Notes: generated from the sequence alone by a model not told the origin. A stretch of 64,000 nucleotides of DNA from JACRLW01 sp046349595 (GCA_046349595.1 JAXMCA010000002.1:1426001-1490000); one strand, 5' to 3'. Shown: positions 35,643-45,273, counted from the stretch's first letter. Numbers and translations are program-made.

Positions 35643-38159
35643 ATGCATCTCCCCTTGCGCGCATCACTCGTCTTCGGCGCGACGCTCACCGCATTGAGCA
35701 TGCCGTCGACGCTTCTCGCCCAATCCGCAATCGCAGCGCCCTCCGAGGCCGGTCTGCGCACGATCCGCATCGATGGCACCTCGACCTGGCTCCGGCTCGG
35801 TTCGGTGAGCACCGAGATCAGCCGTGATGCCGGCAGGAGCTGGCATCGCTTCGTCGATCAGGACGGCGTGATCGACCTGCGCTTCGCGCGCTTCGATCCG
35901 CTCGTCGGCGGCGAGCCCAAGCTCGATGGCCGACTCGGCGCCGCCGCGGGCAACCGGCTGTTCATCGTCCAGTTCGTGACCGACGTGCTCCCCGAGTACC
36001 AGGCGGCGCTCGCCGCGCTCGGCGTGCAGCGCTTCCACGTCGCGCCAAACCAGGGCTACGTGGCGCGCATGGATCGCTCGCTGCTCGCGCGCGTGCGCGC
36101 GCTCCCCTTCGTGCGCTGGGTCGGCGAGTTCCACCCTGCCTACAAGCTGCACGAGTCGATCCTCGCGGATCTCGCGAACGGAGTCGTGCCGACGCGCGAG
36201 TACAACATCGTCATGGTCGACGACCGCGCCGACCGCGAACCTCTGCTCGATGCGATCGCGCGCCTCGGCGGACGCGCACAGCCGGATTCCGGCCAGGGCA
36301 TCCTGCAGGTCGCGAAGCTCGACGCCGACCAGCTCCTCGCCGTCTCCGCGCTCGACTGCGTGCTGTGGATCGACCCGCTCACCGAGGCCTCGGTCGACAT
36401 CGATCAGGCGCGCATCCAGGGCGGTGCGAACTACATCGAGTCCGTGGCCGGTTTCGCCGGTCGGGGCGTCACCGGGATGATCATGGAGGGCATCAACGGC
36501 GATCCCACGCAGGGCATCGCCATGCACACCGAGCACGATGCGGTGCCGCCCTATCGCACCACGCCGATCGCGTTCCCGAACGCGACCGCGGCGGCGGCGA
36601 CCGCCCACGGCACCAACACGTCGGGCGAGATCTATGCGCGTGGCGTCAGTCCGCTCTATCGCGGTCTGCTCCCCAACGCCCAGTGCCTCTACTGCAACTA
36701 CAACTACGTCTACAACAACAACAACCGGAAGTCGGTGACGCAGTGGGGCCTCGCTCGCAATGAGATGATCGAGACGGCGTCGTGGGGCTACGCGCAGATC
36801 AGCACCTATGACGCCCGTTCCGCGGAGATGGACGACATCATCTTCGACCTCGGGGTGCTGACGACGCAGAGCCAGAGCAACACCAACACCACGAACTCAC
36901 GCCCGCAGGCCTGGGCGAAGAACATCCTGGCGGTCGGTGGCTTCAACCACTTCAACACCGCGAACCCGGGCGACGACGCCGCGTCGGGTGCGAGCTTCGG
37001 TCCCTCGGCGGACCTCCGGCAGAAGCCCGATCTCTGCGCCTACTACGACCAGATCGGCACGATCAACGGCAGCACCGGCTACACGACGGGCTTCGGCGGC
37101 ACGTCCGGTGCCACGCCGATCCTCAACGGCTACTGCGGCCTGACCGTGGAGATGTTCGCGAACGGGATGTTCGGCCAGGATGCGGCATCCGGCTGGAACG
37201 ACCTCTTCGCGCACCGTCCGCACTTCACCACCGCGAAGTCGCTGCTGGCGACGACCTCGTACATCTACGGCGAGACGCGCTTCGGCACCGCGGCGCAGAC
37301 GCGCAACCGTCAGGGCTGGGGCTTCCCCGACCTCACGACGATGTACGACGAACGCCAGCGCATGCTGGTGTCCGACGAGGAGTTCGCGCTCACGCAGGGT
37401 CAGGCGCGGAGCTGGTTCGTGTGGGTCAAGCCCGGCACGCCCGCGTTGCGCGTCGGCATGAACTACGCCGATCCGGAAGCGGCATCGCCGTTCACGATCA
37501 CGCGCCAGAACAGCGTCGACCTCGTGGTGATCGCGCCGAACGGAACGACCTACCGCGGCAACCAGGGCATGACGGTGCTCAGCTCGGGCACGCCGAGCAA
37601 CTGGACCACGCCGGGCGGCGCGGCCGACGATCGCGACACCAGCGAGTACGTGTTCGTGCAGAACCCGGCTGCGGGTGGCTGGATCGTCCGCGTCGAGGCT
37701 CCGGTGGTGCGCGTCGACGGTCACATCGAGACGCCCAACGACGACGTCGACTTCGGCGTCGTGATCCGCGGCATCGGCGGCTCGCGCAACCACGAGTCGG
37801 CGCTGCTCGACCTCAGCTCCTCCGGCCCCGGTGACTTCACCGTGGCGCTGACCAACGCACCGGCGAACTACGCCGACGGCTACACCATCCTCTCCGTGAC
37901 GACCGGTCTGCCGCTCGGCAACGGCAACCTGTGCGGCGTCGAGTTCGACGCGCTGTCGATGGCGAGCATGGCCCAGCCGGTCGGCTCGGTGTTCCACTTC
38001 ACGCCGTCGACCCCGGGCTATCCGGGCAGCGCCTATTCGTTCCCGACCCCGATCGCGCAACTGGTGCAGGGCGTCACCTTCGACGGCGTCGCGATCTTCT
38101 TCGATGCGTCGGGCAACCTGGTCGGTGCGTCGAACGCGGACCGCGTCACCGTGCAGTGA
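35643..38159 (+). CDS. Secreted subtilase-like protein (S8 fold), Glu at the Asp position
   Basis: An 838-residue exported protein. A signal peptide (LVFGATLTALSMPSTLLAQS) is followed by a propeptide-like region to about residue 270, then an S8-type domain: His322 in AHGTNTSG and Ser488 in GTSGATP. The strand that normally carries the catalytic Asp reads GVTGMIMEGINGD, with Glu282 at the Asp position. Residues about 560-700 are a proprotein-convertase-like P domain (SSGTPSNWTTPGGAADDRDTS precedes a beta-sandwich). The C-terminal part carries VEFDALSMASM and further beta strands. Whether it cleaves peptides depends on whether Glu can serve. The start at 35643 gives the signal peptide. Confidence 0.82.
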   Translation: MHLPLRASLVFGATLTALSMPSTLLAQSAIAAPSEAGLRTIRIDGTSTWLRLGSVSTEISRDAGRSWHRFVDQDGVIDLRFARFDPLVGGEPKLDGRLGAAAGNRLFIVQFVTDVLPEYQAALAALGVQRFHVAPNQGYVARMDRSLLARVRALPFVRWVGEFHPAYKLHESILADLANGVVPTREYNIVMVDDRADREPLLDAIARLGGRAQPDSGQGILQVAKLDADQLLAVSALDCVLWIDPLTEASVDIDQARIQGGANYIESVAGFAGRGVTGMIMEGINGDPTQGIAMHTEHDAVPPYRTTPIAFPNATAAAATAHGTNTSGEIYARGVSPLYRGLLPNAQCLYCNYNYVYNNNNRKSVTQWGLARNEMIETASWGYAQISTYDARSAEMDDIIFDLGVLTTQSQSNTNTTNSRPQAWAKNILAVGGFNHFNTANPGDDAASGASFGPSADLRQKPDLCAYYDQIGTINGSTGYTTGFGGTSGATPILNGYCGLTVEMFANGMFGQDAASGWNDLFAHRPHFTTAKSLLATTSYIYGETRFGTAAQTRNRQGWGFPDLTTMYDERQRMLVSDEEFALTQGQARSWFVWVKPGTPALRVGMNYADPEAASPFTITRQNSVDLVVIAPNGTTYRGNQGMTVLSSGTPSNWTTPGGAADDRDTSEYVFVQNPAAGGWIVRVEAPVVRVDGHIETPNDDVDFGVVIRGIGGSRNHESALLDLSSSGPGDFTVALTNAPANYADGYTILSVTTGLPLGNGNLCGVEFDALSMASMAQPVGSVFHFTPSTPGYPGSAYSFPTPIAQLVQGVTFDGVAIFFDASGNLVGASNADRVTVQ

Positions 38160-38181
38160 CGCGGCGCGGGCTGCGCGCTCT

Positions 38182-39621
38182 TCAGATGCGGATGCCGACC
38201 GGCAGCGCGAGATCGAGGCCGGTCGCATCGAAGCTCGCCCACTGGAAGAACACGTCCATGCCGAGCAGGTTCGGGTCGTTGGGGATGGTCAGCACGACCT
38301 GCTCCGGGTGGCCCTGGAACACCGCATAGGGACTGCTCGGGTTCGGACGCGTGGCCGCGTGCACCAACACGTAGGGGCCGAAGGGCGAGACCGGCGCGAC
38401 CAGCAGCACGATCGTCGAGGGCGACGGCGTTCCCGGATGGGGCCAGCCGGTCGCGTAGCTGACGAACTGCGGGCCGAGCGGTGAGTTGCGCCGCGAGACG
38501 CTCGCACCCATCGCGTTCGGCAGCGTGGGGACGAGGCTCTGGAACGGGGTGCCGATCAGGGAGCCGAGGTTCTGCAAAGCACCACCGGGACCGGGATCGA
38601 GTGCGCAGATGCCGTCGACATCGTCGATTCCGCCGGGACCGTCGAGACCGAGTCGCGTGCTGATCGGGACCAGCGACGAGGTGAGGAACACGGTGTTGCC
38701 CGGCGATCCCATCCCATGGAACAGCACCGGATCGCGCAGCGGTGCGCCCGGCGTGGCCGAGGGTCGCGTGGTCGAGAACAGCACGTGACCGGCGAGCACG
38801 TCGATCGCCACGGCGTCCACGTCTTCCATTGGGCTGAGCCCGAGATCCGCCGGCGTGAGGTACGGGATCGGCAACGACCAGAAGCTGCCGAGCCAGTCGC
38901 GGCGGAACACGGTTGCGCCGCTCGGTGGCGTGCCGGCCCACCATGCCGCGGGGACGCTCGCGACGCTCGCACCGGTGACCGAGAAGAACACCGAGACGAA
39001 GGGCAGCAGCGGCAACAGTTGCGGATTCTGCTCGAAGACCAGACTGGTGTAGACGTCGTGCGCGTCGATGTTCGCAGGCGACCCCGGCGCATCGATGTTC
39101 ATCTCGCGGCTGTCCTGGTTGCGCATCGTGCGGTCGACGACTTGCGGCGGCAGCGAGCTGCCCGGGATCACGTAGACGAACACGTCACCGGCGGCACCTC
39201 CCGCGGTCGGTACCTCCGCCGCGATGCGTCCCCCCGGGGTGCCGATGGTGCCGCGCGTGACCGAGAAGGTCAGCGCCGCCCAGCCGCCAGGGGGAGGTGT
39301 TGCGATGCCACTGGGCGTGGCGCGGATCACGTCGAAGCCGACCGACAGAGCGTCGATGTCGAGGGAGAGTCCGCCGAGGATGGTGCTGAAGTCGGGCAGA
39401 CCGGGCGTCGGAGTCCACGCATCGGGAGGGAGGACCGTGAAGTCCGACTCCGTGAACAGCACCGTCGACGCATTGGCGCTCGGCACCGAGGTGGCGCCGT
39501 CGATCGAGCAGCTCTGCGCGATCACCATGAGCTGACTCTCGGAGATCGGCTCCTGTGCGGCGGTTCGCATCGCGACGAGGACGGCGCAGATCGACAGGAG
39601 CGGGAAACGGAACGGGATCAT
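38182..39621 (-). CDS. Secreted protein coupled to a kinase gene
   Basis: A 479-residue exported protein. The N-terminus FRFPLLSICAVLVAMRTAAQ is a signal peptide. The rest is beta-rich with Pro/Gly loops; the C-terminus has LTIPNDPNLLGMDVFFQWAS, matching the IPND...G..LFAQ motif in the tail of the protease at 13248. Residues PMEDVDAVAIDVL and GIDDVDGICALDPGPG recur as similar DVD-type stretches and may mark an internal repeat. Its ATG (39619-39621) overlaps the stop of the kinase gene by 4 bases, so it is translated with it. Function unknown. Confidence 0.72.
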   Translation of the reverse strand: MIPFRFPLLSICAVLVAMRTAAQEPISESQLMVIAQSCSIDGATSVPSANASTVLFTESDFTVLPPDAWTPTPGLPDFSTILGGLSLDIDALSVGFDVIRATPSGIATPPPGGWAALTFSVTRGTIGTPGGRIAAEVPTAGGAAGDVFVYVIPGSSLPPQVVDRTMRNQDSREMNIDAPGSPANIDAHDVYTSLVFEQNPQLLPLLPFVSVFFSVTGASVASVPAAWWAGTPPSGATVFRRDWLGSFWSLPIPYLTPADLGLSPMEDVDAVAIDVLAGHVLFSTTRPSATPGAPLRDPVLFHGMGSPGNTVFLTSSLVPISTRLGLDGPGGIDDVDGICALDPGPGGALQNLGSLIGTPFQSLVPTLPNAMGASVSRRNSPLGPQFVSYATGWPHPGTPSPSTIVLLVAPVSPFGPYVLVHAATRPNPSSPYAVFQGHPEQVVLTIPNDPNLLGMDVFFQWASFDATGLDLALPVGIRI

Positions 39622-42152
39622 CTCTGCCTCGCTCGGGCTGCCGCCCGGATGGAGTCGCGCAGTTCGATCAGTGGACGGTCGTCGGGCGCGACGTCGAGCC
39701 CGACCTCGCACAGCCACAGGCGCAGCGCGTCCATGGTGTCGGTGTCGATCTCGCCCGGCTCGAGTGCCTGGGCGAGGTTCAGGATCTGCGTCGGATTGAG
39801 CGGATCGGCGCGCATCGCGGCGAGCTGCGCGGCGAGTGCGCTCCGGTAGTCGAGTTGCGCCACGGCGCGTGCGAACGCGATCGAACCCGGTGCGGACTTG
39901 CGTTTGCCGTTGTCAACCGAGGGGTCGGCGGCCGCGCGCTCGAATTCGATCGCCGCAGCCTCGGCGAGTCGAATGCGTCGCTTCTCGTCGCCGTGGCGTC
40001 GGGCTTCGAGAGCCTCGGCGAGATCGACGTTGGCGAGCTCCCAACAACGCCACCACTCCGCACCGATCTGTCGCGCCTCGGCGCGCGCGTCCTCGAAGCG
40101 TTCCTGCGTGCGCAGCACCTGGCACAAGCCTGCGCGGCTGTTGTCGAACCACGGACGGAGCGAGATCGCCTTGCGGAAGCTGTCTGCTGCTTCGTTGCGT
40201 CGGCCGAGACGGAGCTGTGCCCACGCGAGGTTGTTCCAAGGACCGTGGCGATCGGGACGGAGCGCGATCGCGCCCTGCGCGAATCGCTCGGCCTCCTGGT
40301 AGTGCCGCACTCCGAGCGCGGCCGCGGCGAGCGTGTGCCGCGTGCGTGCGGTCGGGTGTCCGTAGTGTCCCTCGAGCCAGTGCGCCTCGCTTGCCGCCGT
40401 CTCCCACTGCGCGTTGGCGAGCAGGGCGAGCAGACGAAGATCGCGCGCGGGCAGATAGTCGACGGCGCGATCGAGCAACTCCTGCGCGCGAAGCGTGTCG
40501 CGGCTGCGCAGCGCATGGAAGCCGGCGATGAATCGCCCCGCGTCGGTGGTCGGCTCCGGAAGGTCGACGAGGTTCACCGCGTCGCAACCGGCGCGCGAGG
40601 AATCCGCGTGCGCATAGCGCTCGGCCGCCGCCGTGAGGTAGGGATCGACCGAGCGCTCGGCGATGGTCCGGAAGTCGTCGGCGGCTCCGCTGCGATCGCC
40701 GGCATCGAGCCGCTCTGCGGCGCGCAGCATGCGCGTTCCGAGATCGTCGCGATCGAGTTCGACCAGACGATCGAGCTGGGCGATCACACGTGTGCGCTCG
40801 TCGAGGGCCACCAGCAGACGCTGATCCGGCCAGCCTTCGATGCAGAGATCCGCGGGCAGATGGGTGAGCAGGTCGGTCCGTTCGCGGCCGGCCGCCTCGG
40901 CGTTCGCGCTGCGTACCAGCGGGAGCAGCAATCCGGCGAACACCACCGCCGTCGCCGTCCCTGCGATCGCGAGCGTGCGTGCCTTGTGGCGACGGATCCG
41001 CCGCAGTGTCCGCCCGAGCGGCCCGATCGGACGCGCGACCACGGGTCGATGCTCGAGGAAGGCGTGCAGATCCGCGGCCATCGCCGCGACGCTCGCGTAA
41101 CGGTGGCGCGGATCGGGTGCGAGTCCGACGTCGAGGATCGCGGCGAGATCGCGCGGGAGACCGCGGTGGAGAACGGAAGCGGGGAGCGGATCGCGGTCGC
41201 GCGCGGCGGCGAGCACTTCGGCGATGCCCGCATGCGCCCCGGGTACACCGTGCGGCGCGCGCAGGGTGACCAGGTGGTAGAGCGTCGCGGCGAGGCCGTA
41301 CACGTCGAGCGAAGGCGAGGGCCCGCTCGATCCGCGCGCCTGTTCCGGCGCCATGTACCACGGCGTGCCGAGCACGCTGCTCTGCAGGGTGAGGGACGGA
41401 TCGCCGACGCGCGCCGCGATGCCGAAGTCGAGCAGCACGGCGCCGCCGTCGCTGCGGATGAAGGCGTTCGACGGCTTGACGTCGCGATGGAATACGCCGT
41501 TCGCGTGCGCGATCGCGAGGCCGTCCGCGAGCTGTGCGACCCATTGCACCGCTCGGCGCAGGAAGCCGTGCTCGCCGTGCAAGCCCGGCAACAGGTCGTG
41601 CAACCATGCGGGTTGCGCGAAGCCGGCCGGCGAGGGGCCACGGGGCATCGCGGCACAGGCCGCCTCGAGGACCGCGGCCAGGCTCACGCCGTGCAGGAGT
41701 TCCGTGACCAGGAACAGCCGTCCATCCTCCGCACGACCGCGGTCGTAGATGCGGACGATGCTGCGGTGCTCGTGCTGAGCGAGGACCTCCGCCTCGCGCA
41801 GGAAGCGCTCGGTGCGCGAGGAATTCGCGCCGTCGAAGTCGTCGAGGAGCTTGAGTGCGACCTCGCGTCCGAGTTCGGCGTCGACGCAGCGGTAGACGCT
41901 GCCGGCGGCGCCGCGACCGATCAGTTCGACGAGGCGATAGCGGTTCGCGATGGTGGTCCCGACGAGATCGCGCGCGACGGCACTGTGCCGATGCATCGCC
42001 CGAAGATCGCTGCCGATCGCGAGCGCGGCGGCGAGTTCGTCGCGCAGTTCCGGGTGATCGCGGCACAGTTCGTCGAGATCGACTGTGGCCCCGGCGTCGC
42101 GCGCGGCGAGGGCGTTCACGAGCAGGGATTCGAGGATGTCGGTGTCGCTCAC
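39618..42152 (-). CDS. Ser/Thr protein kinase with TM helix and TPR-like C-terminus
   Basis: An 844-residue transmembrane Hanks-type kinase. The glycine loop is IGRGAAGSVYR, the ATP lysine K101 lies in VALK, the catalytic loop is HRDVKPSN (222-229) and DFG is at 242-244, followed by GTPWYMAPEQARG. A membrane segment lies near residue 400 (TLAIAGTATAVVFAGLLLPL). The outer part (about 430-844) is built of helical TPR-like repeats (HYQEAERFAQGAIALRPDRH; NEAADSFRKAISLRPWFDNS). It sits between the sigma factor gene and a secreted protein gene with 4-base overlaps on both sides, a classic planctomycete signalling module. Kinase activity is predicted intact. Confidence 0.95.
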   Translation of the reverse strand: MSDTDILESLLVNALAARDAGATVDLDELCRDHPELRDELAAALAIGSDLRAMHRHSAVARDLVGTTIANRYRLVELIGRGAAGSVYRCVDAELGREVALKLLDDFDGANSSRTERFLREAEVLAQHEHRSIVRIYDRGRAEDGRLFLVTELLHGVSLAAVLEAACAAMPRGPSPAGFAQPAWLHDLLPGLHGEHGFLRRAVQWVAQLADGLAIAHANGVFHRDVKPSNAFIRSDGGAVLLDFGIAARVGDPSLTLQSSVLGTPWYMAPEQARGSSGPSPSLDVYGLAATLYHLVTLRAPHGVPGAHAGIAEVLAAARDRDPLPASVLHRGLPRDLAAILDVGLAPDPRHRYASVAAMAADLHAFLEHRPVVARPIGPLGRTLRRIRRHKARTLAIAGTATAVVFAGLLLPLVRSANAEAAGRERTDLLTHLPADLCIEGWPDQRLLVALDERTRVIAQLDRLVELDRDDLGTRMLRAAERLDAGDRSGAADDFRTIAERSVDPYLTAAAERYAHADSSRAGCDAVNLVDLPEPTTDAGRFIAGFHALRSRDTLRAQELLDRAVDYLPARDLRLLALLANAQWETAASEAHWLEGHYGHPTARTRHTLAAAALGVRHYQEAERFAQGAIALRPDRHGPWNNLAWAQLRLGRRNEAADSFRKAISLRPWFDNSRAGLCQVLRTQERFEDARAEARQIGAEWWRCWELANVDLAEALEARRHGDEKRRIRLAEAAAIEFERAAADPSVDNGKRKSAPGSIAFARAVAQLDYRSALAAQLAAMRADPLNPTQILNLAQALEPGEIDTDTMDALRLWLCEVGLDVAPDDRPLIELRDSIRAAARARQR

Positions 42153-42772
42153 GACGGCGTGCTCCCCGGCGGTGCGATCCCGCGCTGACGGAGCTTGAGC
42201 AGCAGCCGCGCCTGCGCGGTGTGGAACGCCTTGCGTGCCGCGTCCGGCGACGGATAGGCGAGTCGCGCCGCGAGTTCCTTGAACTCGAGCATCTCCTCGA
42301 GTCGCAGCGCGAGCAGCGTGCGCTCCCGCAGCGAGAAGGTGGCGAGCACGTCGCGGTAGATCGACAGCGCTTCCTCGCCGGCGGCGAACAAGGAGGGCGT
42401 CTGATCGTGACCCGCACCGGCGGTGAGCGGGCCAGCTTCGCCGTGGCGACGGACGTCACGTCGCTCGGCCTGGTGGTGGCGCACCTGATCGACCAGACGG
42501 TGCTCGACCAGGGTGGCGAGCAGTCCCACGAAGGCTTCCTCGTCGTCGCCGTCCCAGCGATCCAGGCTGCGCAGAACCTCGAGGAACACCTCCTGCACCA
42601 CGTCGCCCGTGCTCATGCGCGCGAGCGCTCCATGGCCACCGCGACGCAGGCGCCGCTCGATCTGGCGATGCACGAGCCCACGCACCCGCTCGTAGAAGCG
42701 CGCGCACAGCTCGTCGCGCGCCTGGGCTTCACCCGCGCGCGCCGCCGCCAGGAGTTCGGGCAAGGAGGCCAT
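42149..42772 (-). CDS. ECF-type sigma factor
   Basis: A 207-residue sigma factor of the extracytoplasmic-function type. Region 2 contains LARMSTGDVVQEVFLEVLRS with RWDGDDEEAFVGLLATLVEH, and region 4 contains FSLRERTLLALRLEEMLEFK and a helix-turn-helix ending HTAQARLLLKLRQR. The start at 42772 gives MASLPELLAAARAGE, the typical ECF start; the longer frame to 42838 is unlikely. It overlaps the kinase gene by 4 bases, so both are made together. Kinase-linked ECF factors are known in Planctomycetota, and the kinase may control the factor (inference). Confidence 0.93.
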   Translation of the reverse strand: MASLPELLAAARAGEAQARDELCARFYERVRGLVHRQIERRLRRGGHGALARMSTGDVVQEVFLEVLRSLDRWDGDDEEAFVGLLATLVEHRLVDQVRHHQAERRDVRRHGEAGPLTAGAGHDQTPSLFAAGEEALSIYRDVLATFSLRERTLLALRLEEMLEFKELAARLAYPSPDAARKAFHTAQARLLLKLRQRGIAPPGSTPS

Positions 42773-42888
42773 GGCGGGCAGTATCGCCGCGGCGCGGCGG
42801 CTCCGGCAGGCGGGCCGGTCGGTCAAGGTCGCGGTCACACGACCAGGACCGACGCGGACCGCGCGGAGCGGAGGGGAAATCCGCGAAC

Positions 42889-44892
42889 TCAGGCCCGGCG
42901 CAGCGCGCCGGTGGCCGGCGCCTCGGCGGAGCCGATCGAGACCCCGACGCTGGTCTGTGGCGCCTCGCCGTCCTTCTTCTCGGTCTTCTCGGCCTTCTCG
43001 ACCTTGCGCACGCGCAGGCGCTTCTGCACCGGGGCAGGCTTCGGCTCGTCGTCGTCGTCATCGTCGTTCTCCTCCTTGCCGACGCCGGCGTCCTTGCCGC
43101 GCAGCACGATGACGTGCGGCTGATCGCCGCCCTCTTCGCCTTCGACGATCTCGATCACGCCGTTCTTGCCAGGGCTGACGATCCGGCCGTGGAGCGTCTT
43201 CATGAGCTCCTTGACCTCTTCCTTGGTCGCATCCTTGGTGCCCTCGGCGCGCAGCCAGATCCGATGGCCATTCGCTTCCTTGCTGGGCTCGCCGTCGTGC
43301 TCCTCGGTGACGTCGTCGAGCTGCAGCACCTTCACGCCGCCGGGGATCTGGATCTTCGCGTTCTTCAGCGACTCGAGGATGTGGCCGTGCAGCTTCTCGA
43401 CGTCGATCTTCATCGGCTGACCCTCGACCTCGATCTGCATCGAGCCCGGGTGGCCGAGGACGAAGCCGCGCACCTTCTTGGCGGGTGCATCGTCATCGTC
43501 GTCATCCTCGTCGTCGTCACCGTCCTCCTTCTCCTTCTTGGTGAAGAAGTGGAAGCCGCCGCCCTGTCCTTCGCCTTCCTTCATGCGCCAGACCAGGGGG
43601 TGCGAGCCTTCCTCGAGGCCCTGAACGTGGAAGACCATGCTGCCGCCCTCGCCTTCGTCGCCGTCTCCGCTGCGGATCTCCCAGACGCCGCTCTCGCCAC
43701 GCTCGCCCTTCTCCGCCTTCTTGGCGCGGACCGCATGGGGCGCGGTACCGGGCGCCGGCGTGAAGAACACCGGTCCGCGCACTTCGGGCGCGGTTTCCGC
43801 CGAATGGTTGCCCTGCAGTTTCTCGAGCCGCGCACGCAGCTCCTGGATCTCCTTGCGCAGGGCACGGATCTCCTCGTTCACGTCCTTCTTCGGGCTGTCC
43901 TGCGCGGTCACGCCGAGGGGAAGCAGCGCGGCGGCGCCGAGCGCCATCACGATGCGCGCAGCCAGAGGGGCACGGTAGCTCAACTTGTCGTTCGCGATCA
44001 TGGTCAGTCTCTTCTCCATCGACTTCGATCCGCCGAGACCGCTCGCTCCGAGCGGCAGTCCGCGCAGATCACCTTCCACGTAGGACGTGGCCTTGAGGAT
44101 CGTCCGCCCATAGTGGCGTGATCCGGATTCCAGCAGGGCGACGGCGCGCGCATCGCAGCGCACTTCCTCGACCTCGTTCACACAGCGACGCAGCAGGCGC
44201 GCCACGGGGTTCCACCAGTGCACGACGGCGACCGCGACCTCGAGCCAGCGCGTGAGGTGGTCACGGTGTGCGAGATGCGCGACCTCGTGCGCGAGCACGG
44301 CGCGCAGCTCGCGGCCGTCCAGTGCGTCGAGCACCGCGCGCGGCAGACCGATCGTGGGATGACCCGCGGCGTGGAACGCGAAGGGCGACACGCGGGCGTC
44401 GATCACGTGCACGCGCGGCACGTTGCGCAGACCGGCGCGACGCGCGAGATCGGCGGCGATCATGCGCACGCTCTCGGGCGCCGGCTCGGCGAGACCGAGA
44501 AGCAGCGCGCAGCGCTTCGCCCGACGGCGGATCAGCCACGCGGTCACCACGGCTCCGCACAGCCACAGCGCGAACAGCGGCCACATCGGGAAGGATGCGG
44601 GCTCGACCGCGGGTGCGGGCTCCGTCAACGTGGCGCTCAGCGCGGCGAGCTGCTCGACGTCGAGCGTTCCGAGGTCGAGTGGAACGCCGGCGGCTTCGGT
44701 CGCCACCGAAGCCGCCGGCGTGAGCAGACGCAGCCTGAAGAGTGCCGGCGTGACCAGCTTGATCAGAGCGAGCAGGAGCAGTCCGTGGGCCAGTGGGGCG
44801 TGCGCGAAGCGACGCCAGACCAGCCACGCACACAGGGTGATCGCACCGGCGATCAGCGAGTTGACGAGCAGTTCGAGCAGGAGCGTTTCCAC
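42889..44892 (-). CDS. M56 (BlaR1-like) metalloprotease with long acidic tail
   Basis: A 667-residue membrane metalloprotease. The N-terminus (TLLLELLVNSLIAGAITLCA) and three further hydrophobic segments flank the zinc motif HEVAH (202-206) within AVLAHEVAHLAHRDH. A further membrane segment lies near residue 315. From about 340 comes a coiled coil (EEIRALRKEIQELRARLEKL) and a long tail with two runs of Asp (about 448-459 and 606-613) and Lys/Glu-rich stretches. In BlaR1-type systems the protease inactivates the BlaI repressor after a signal. Here the penicillin-binding sensor is replaced by this tail. The GTG start at 44892 is one base past the blaI stop. Confidence 0.88.
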   Translation of the reverse strand: METLLLELLVNSLIAGAITLCAWLVWRRFAHAPLAHGLLLLALIKLVTPALFRLRLLTPAASVATEAAGVPLDLGTLDVEQLAALSATLTEPAPAVEPASFPMWPLFALWLCGAVVTAWLIRRRAKRCALLLGLAEPAPESVRMIAADLARRAGLRNVPRVHVIDARVSPFAFHAAGHPTIGLPRAVLDALDGRELRAVLAHEVAHLAHRDHLTRWLEVAVAVVHWWNPVARLLRRCVNEVEEVRCDARAVALLESGSRHYGRTILKATSYVEGDLRGLPLGASGLGGSKSMEKRLTMIANDKLSYRAPLAARIVMALGAAALLPLGVTAQDSPKKDVNEEIRALRKEIQELRARLEKLQGNHSAETAPEVRGPVFFTPAPGTAPHAVRAKKAEKGERGESGVWEIRSGDGDEGEGGSMVFHVQGLEEGSHPLVWRMKEGEGQGGGFHFFTKKEKEDGDDDEDDDDDDAPAKKVRGFVLGHPGSMQIEVEGQPMKIDVEKLHGHILESLKNAKIQIPGGVKVLQLDDVTEEHDGEPSKEANGHRIWLRAEGTKDATKEEVKELMKTLHGRIVSPGKNGVIEIVEGEEGGDQPHVIVLRGKDAGVGKEENDDDDDDEPKPAPVQKRLRVRKVEKAEKTEKKDGEAPQTSVGVSIGSAEAPATGALRRA

Positions 44893-44893
44893 C

Positions 44894-45271
44894 TCAGACC
44901 TCCTCCTCGAGCAGCTTCCACAGGCGGGCCTTCTCCTCGGGAGACAGGCGCGCGCGGTCGGCCAGGTTGAGGAGGAGCGGCGCGAGCGCGCCTTCACAGA
45001 TGCGGTCGGCGAGGTCCTGGAGTTCGTTGCCGATCACGCCGCTGCGGTCGACGGTCGCCGCGAAGCTCTGCGGCGTCACCGAGCGGTCGCGGGCCACGAG
45101 CCCCTTCTTCTCCAGCCGATCGAGCAGGACCTGGACGGTCCGGTACTGCACCGGACTCGGGTCGCCGTGCAGATCCGACGCCACCCCGCGCACGGTCTGC
45201 GCACCCAGGCGCCAGAGCACGTCGAGCACCTGCAGTTCGGCGGCGGTGGGACGAGGAAGTTCCGTGGTCAT
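44894..45271 (-). CDS. BlaI/MecI-family transcriptional repressor
   Basis: A 125-residue winged-helix repressor of the BlaI/MecI family. Helix-turn-helix region: RPTAAELQVLDVLWRLGAQT, then YRTVQVLLDRLEKKGLV as in the family, followed by a helical dimerisation tail. It precedes the M56 protease gene by one base, which is the standard BlaI/BlaR1 pairing. A perfect 10-bp inverted repeat (45274-45283 / 45305-45314) just upstream of the start is a candidate operator, so the pair probably represses itself. The start at 45271 is the ATG that gives the family N-terminus. Confidence 0.93.
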   Translation of the reverse strand: MTTELPRPTAAELQVLDVLWRLGAQTVRGVASDLHGDPSPVQYRTVQVLLDRLEKKGLVARDRSVTPQSFAATVDRSGVIGNELQDLADRICEGALAPLLLNLADRARLSPEEKARLWKLLEEEV

Positions 45272-45273
45272 GG

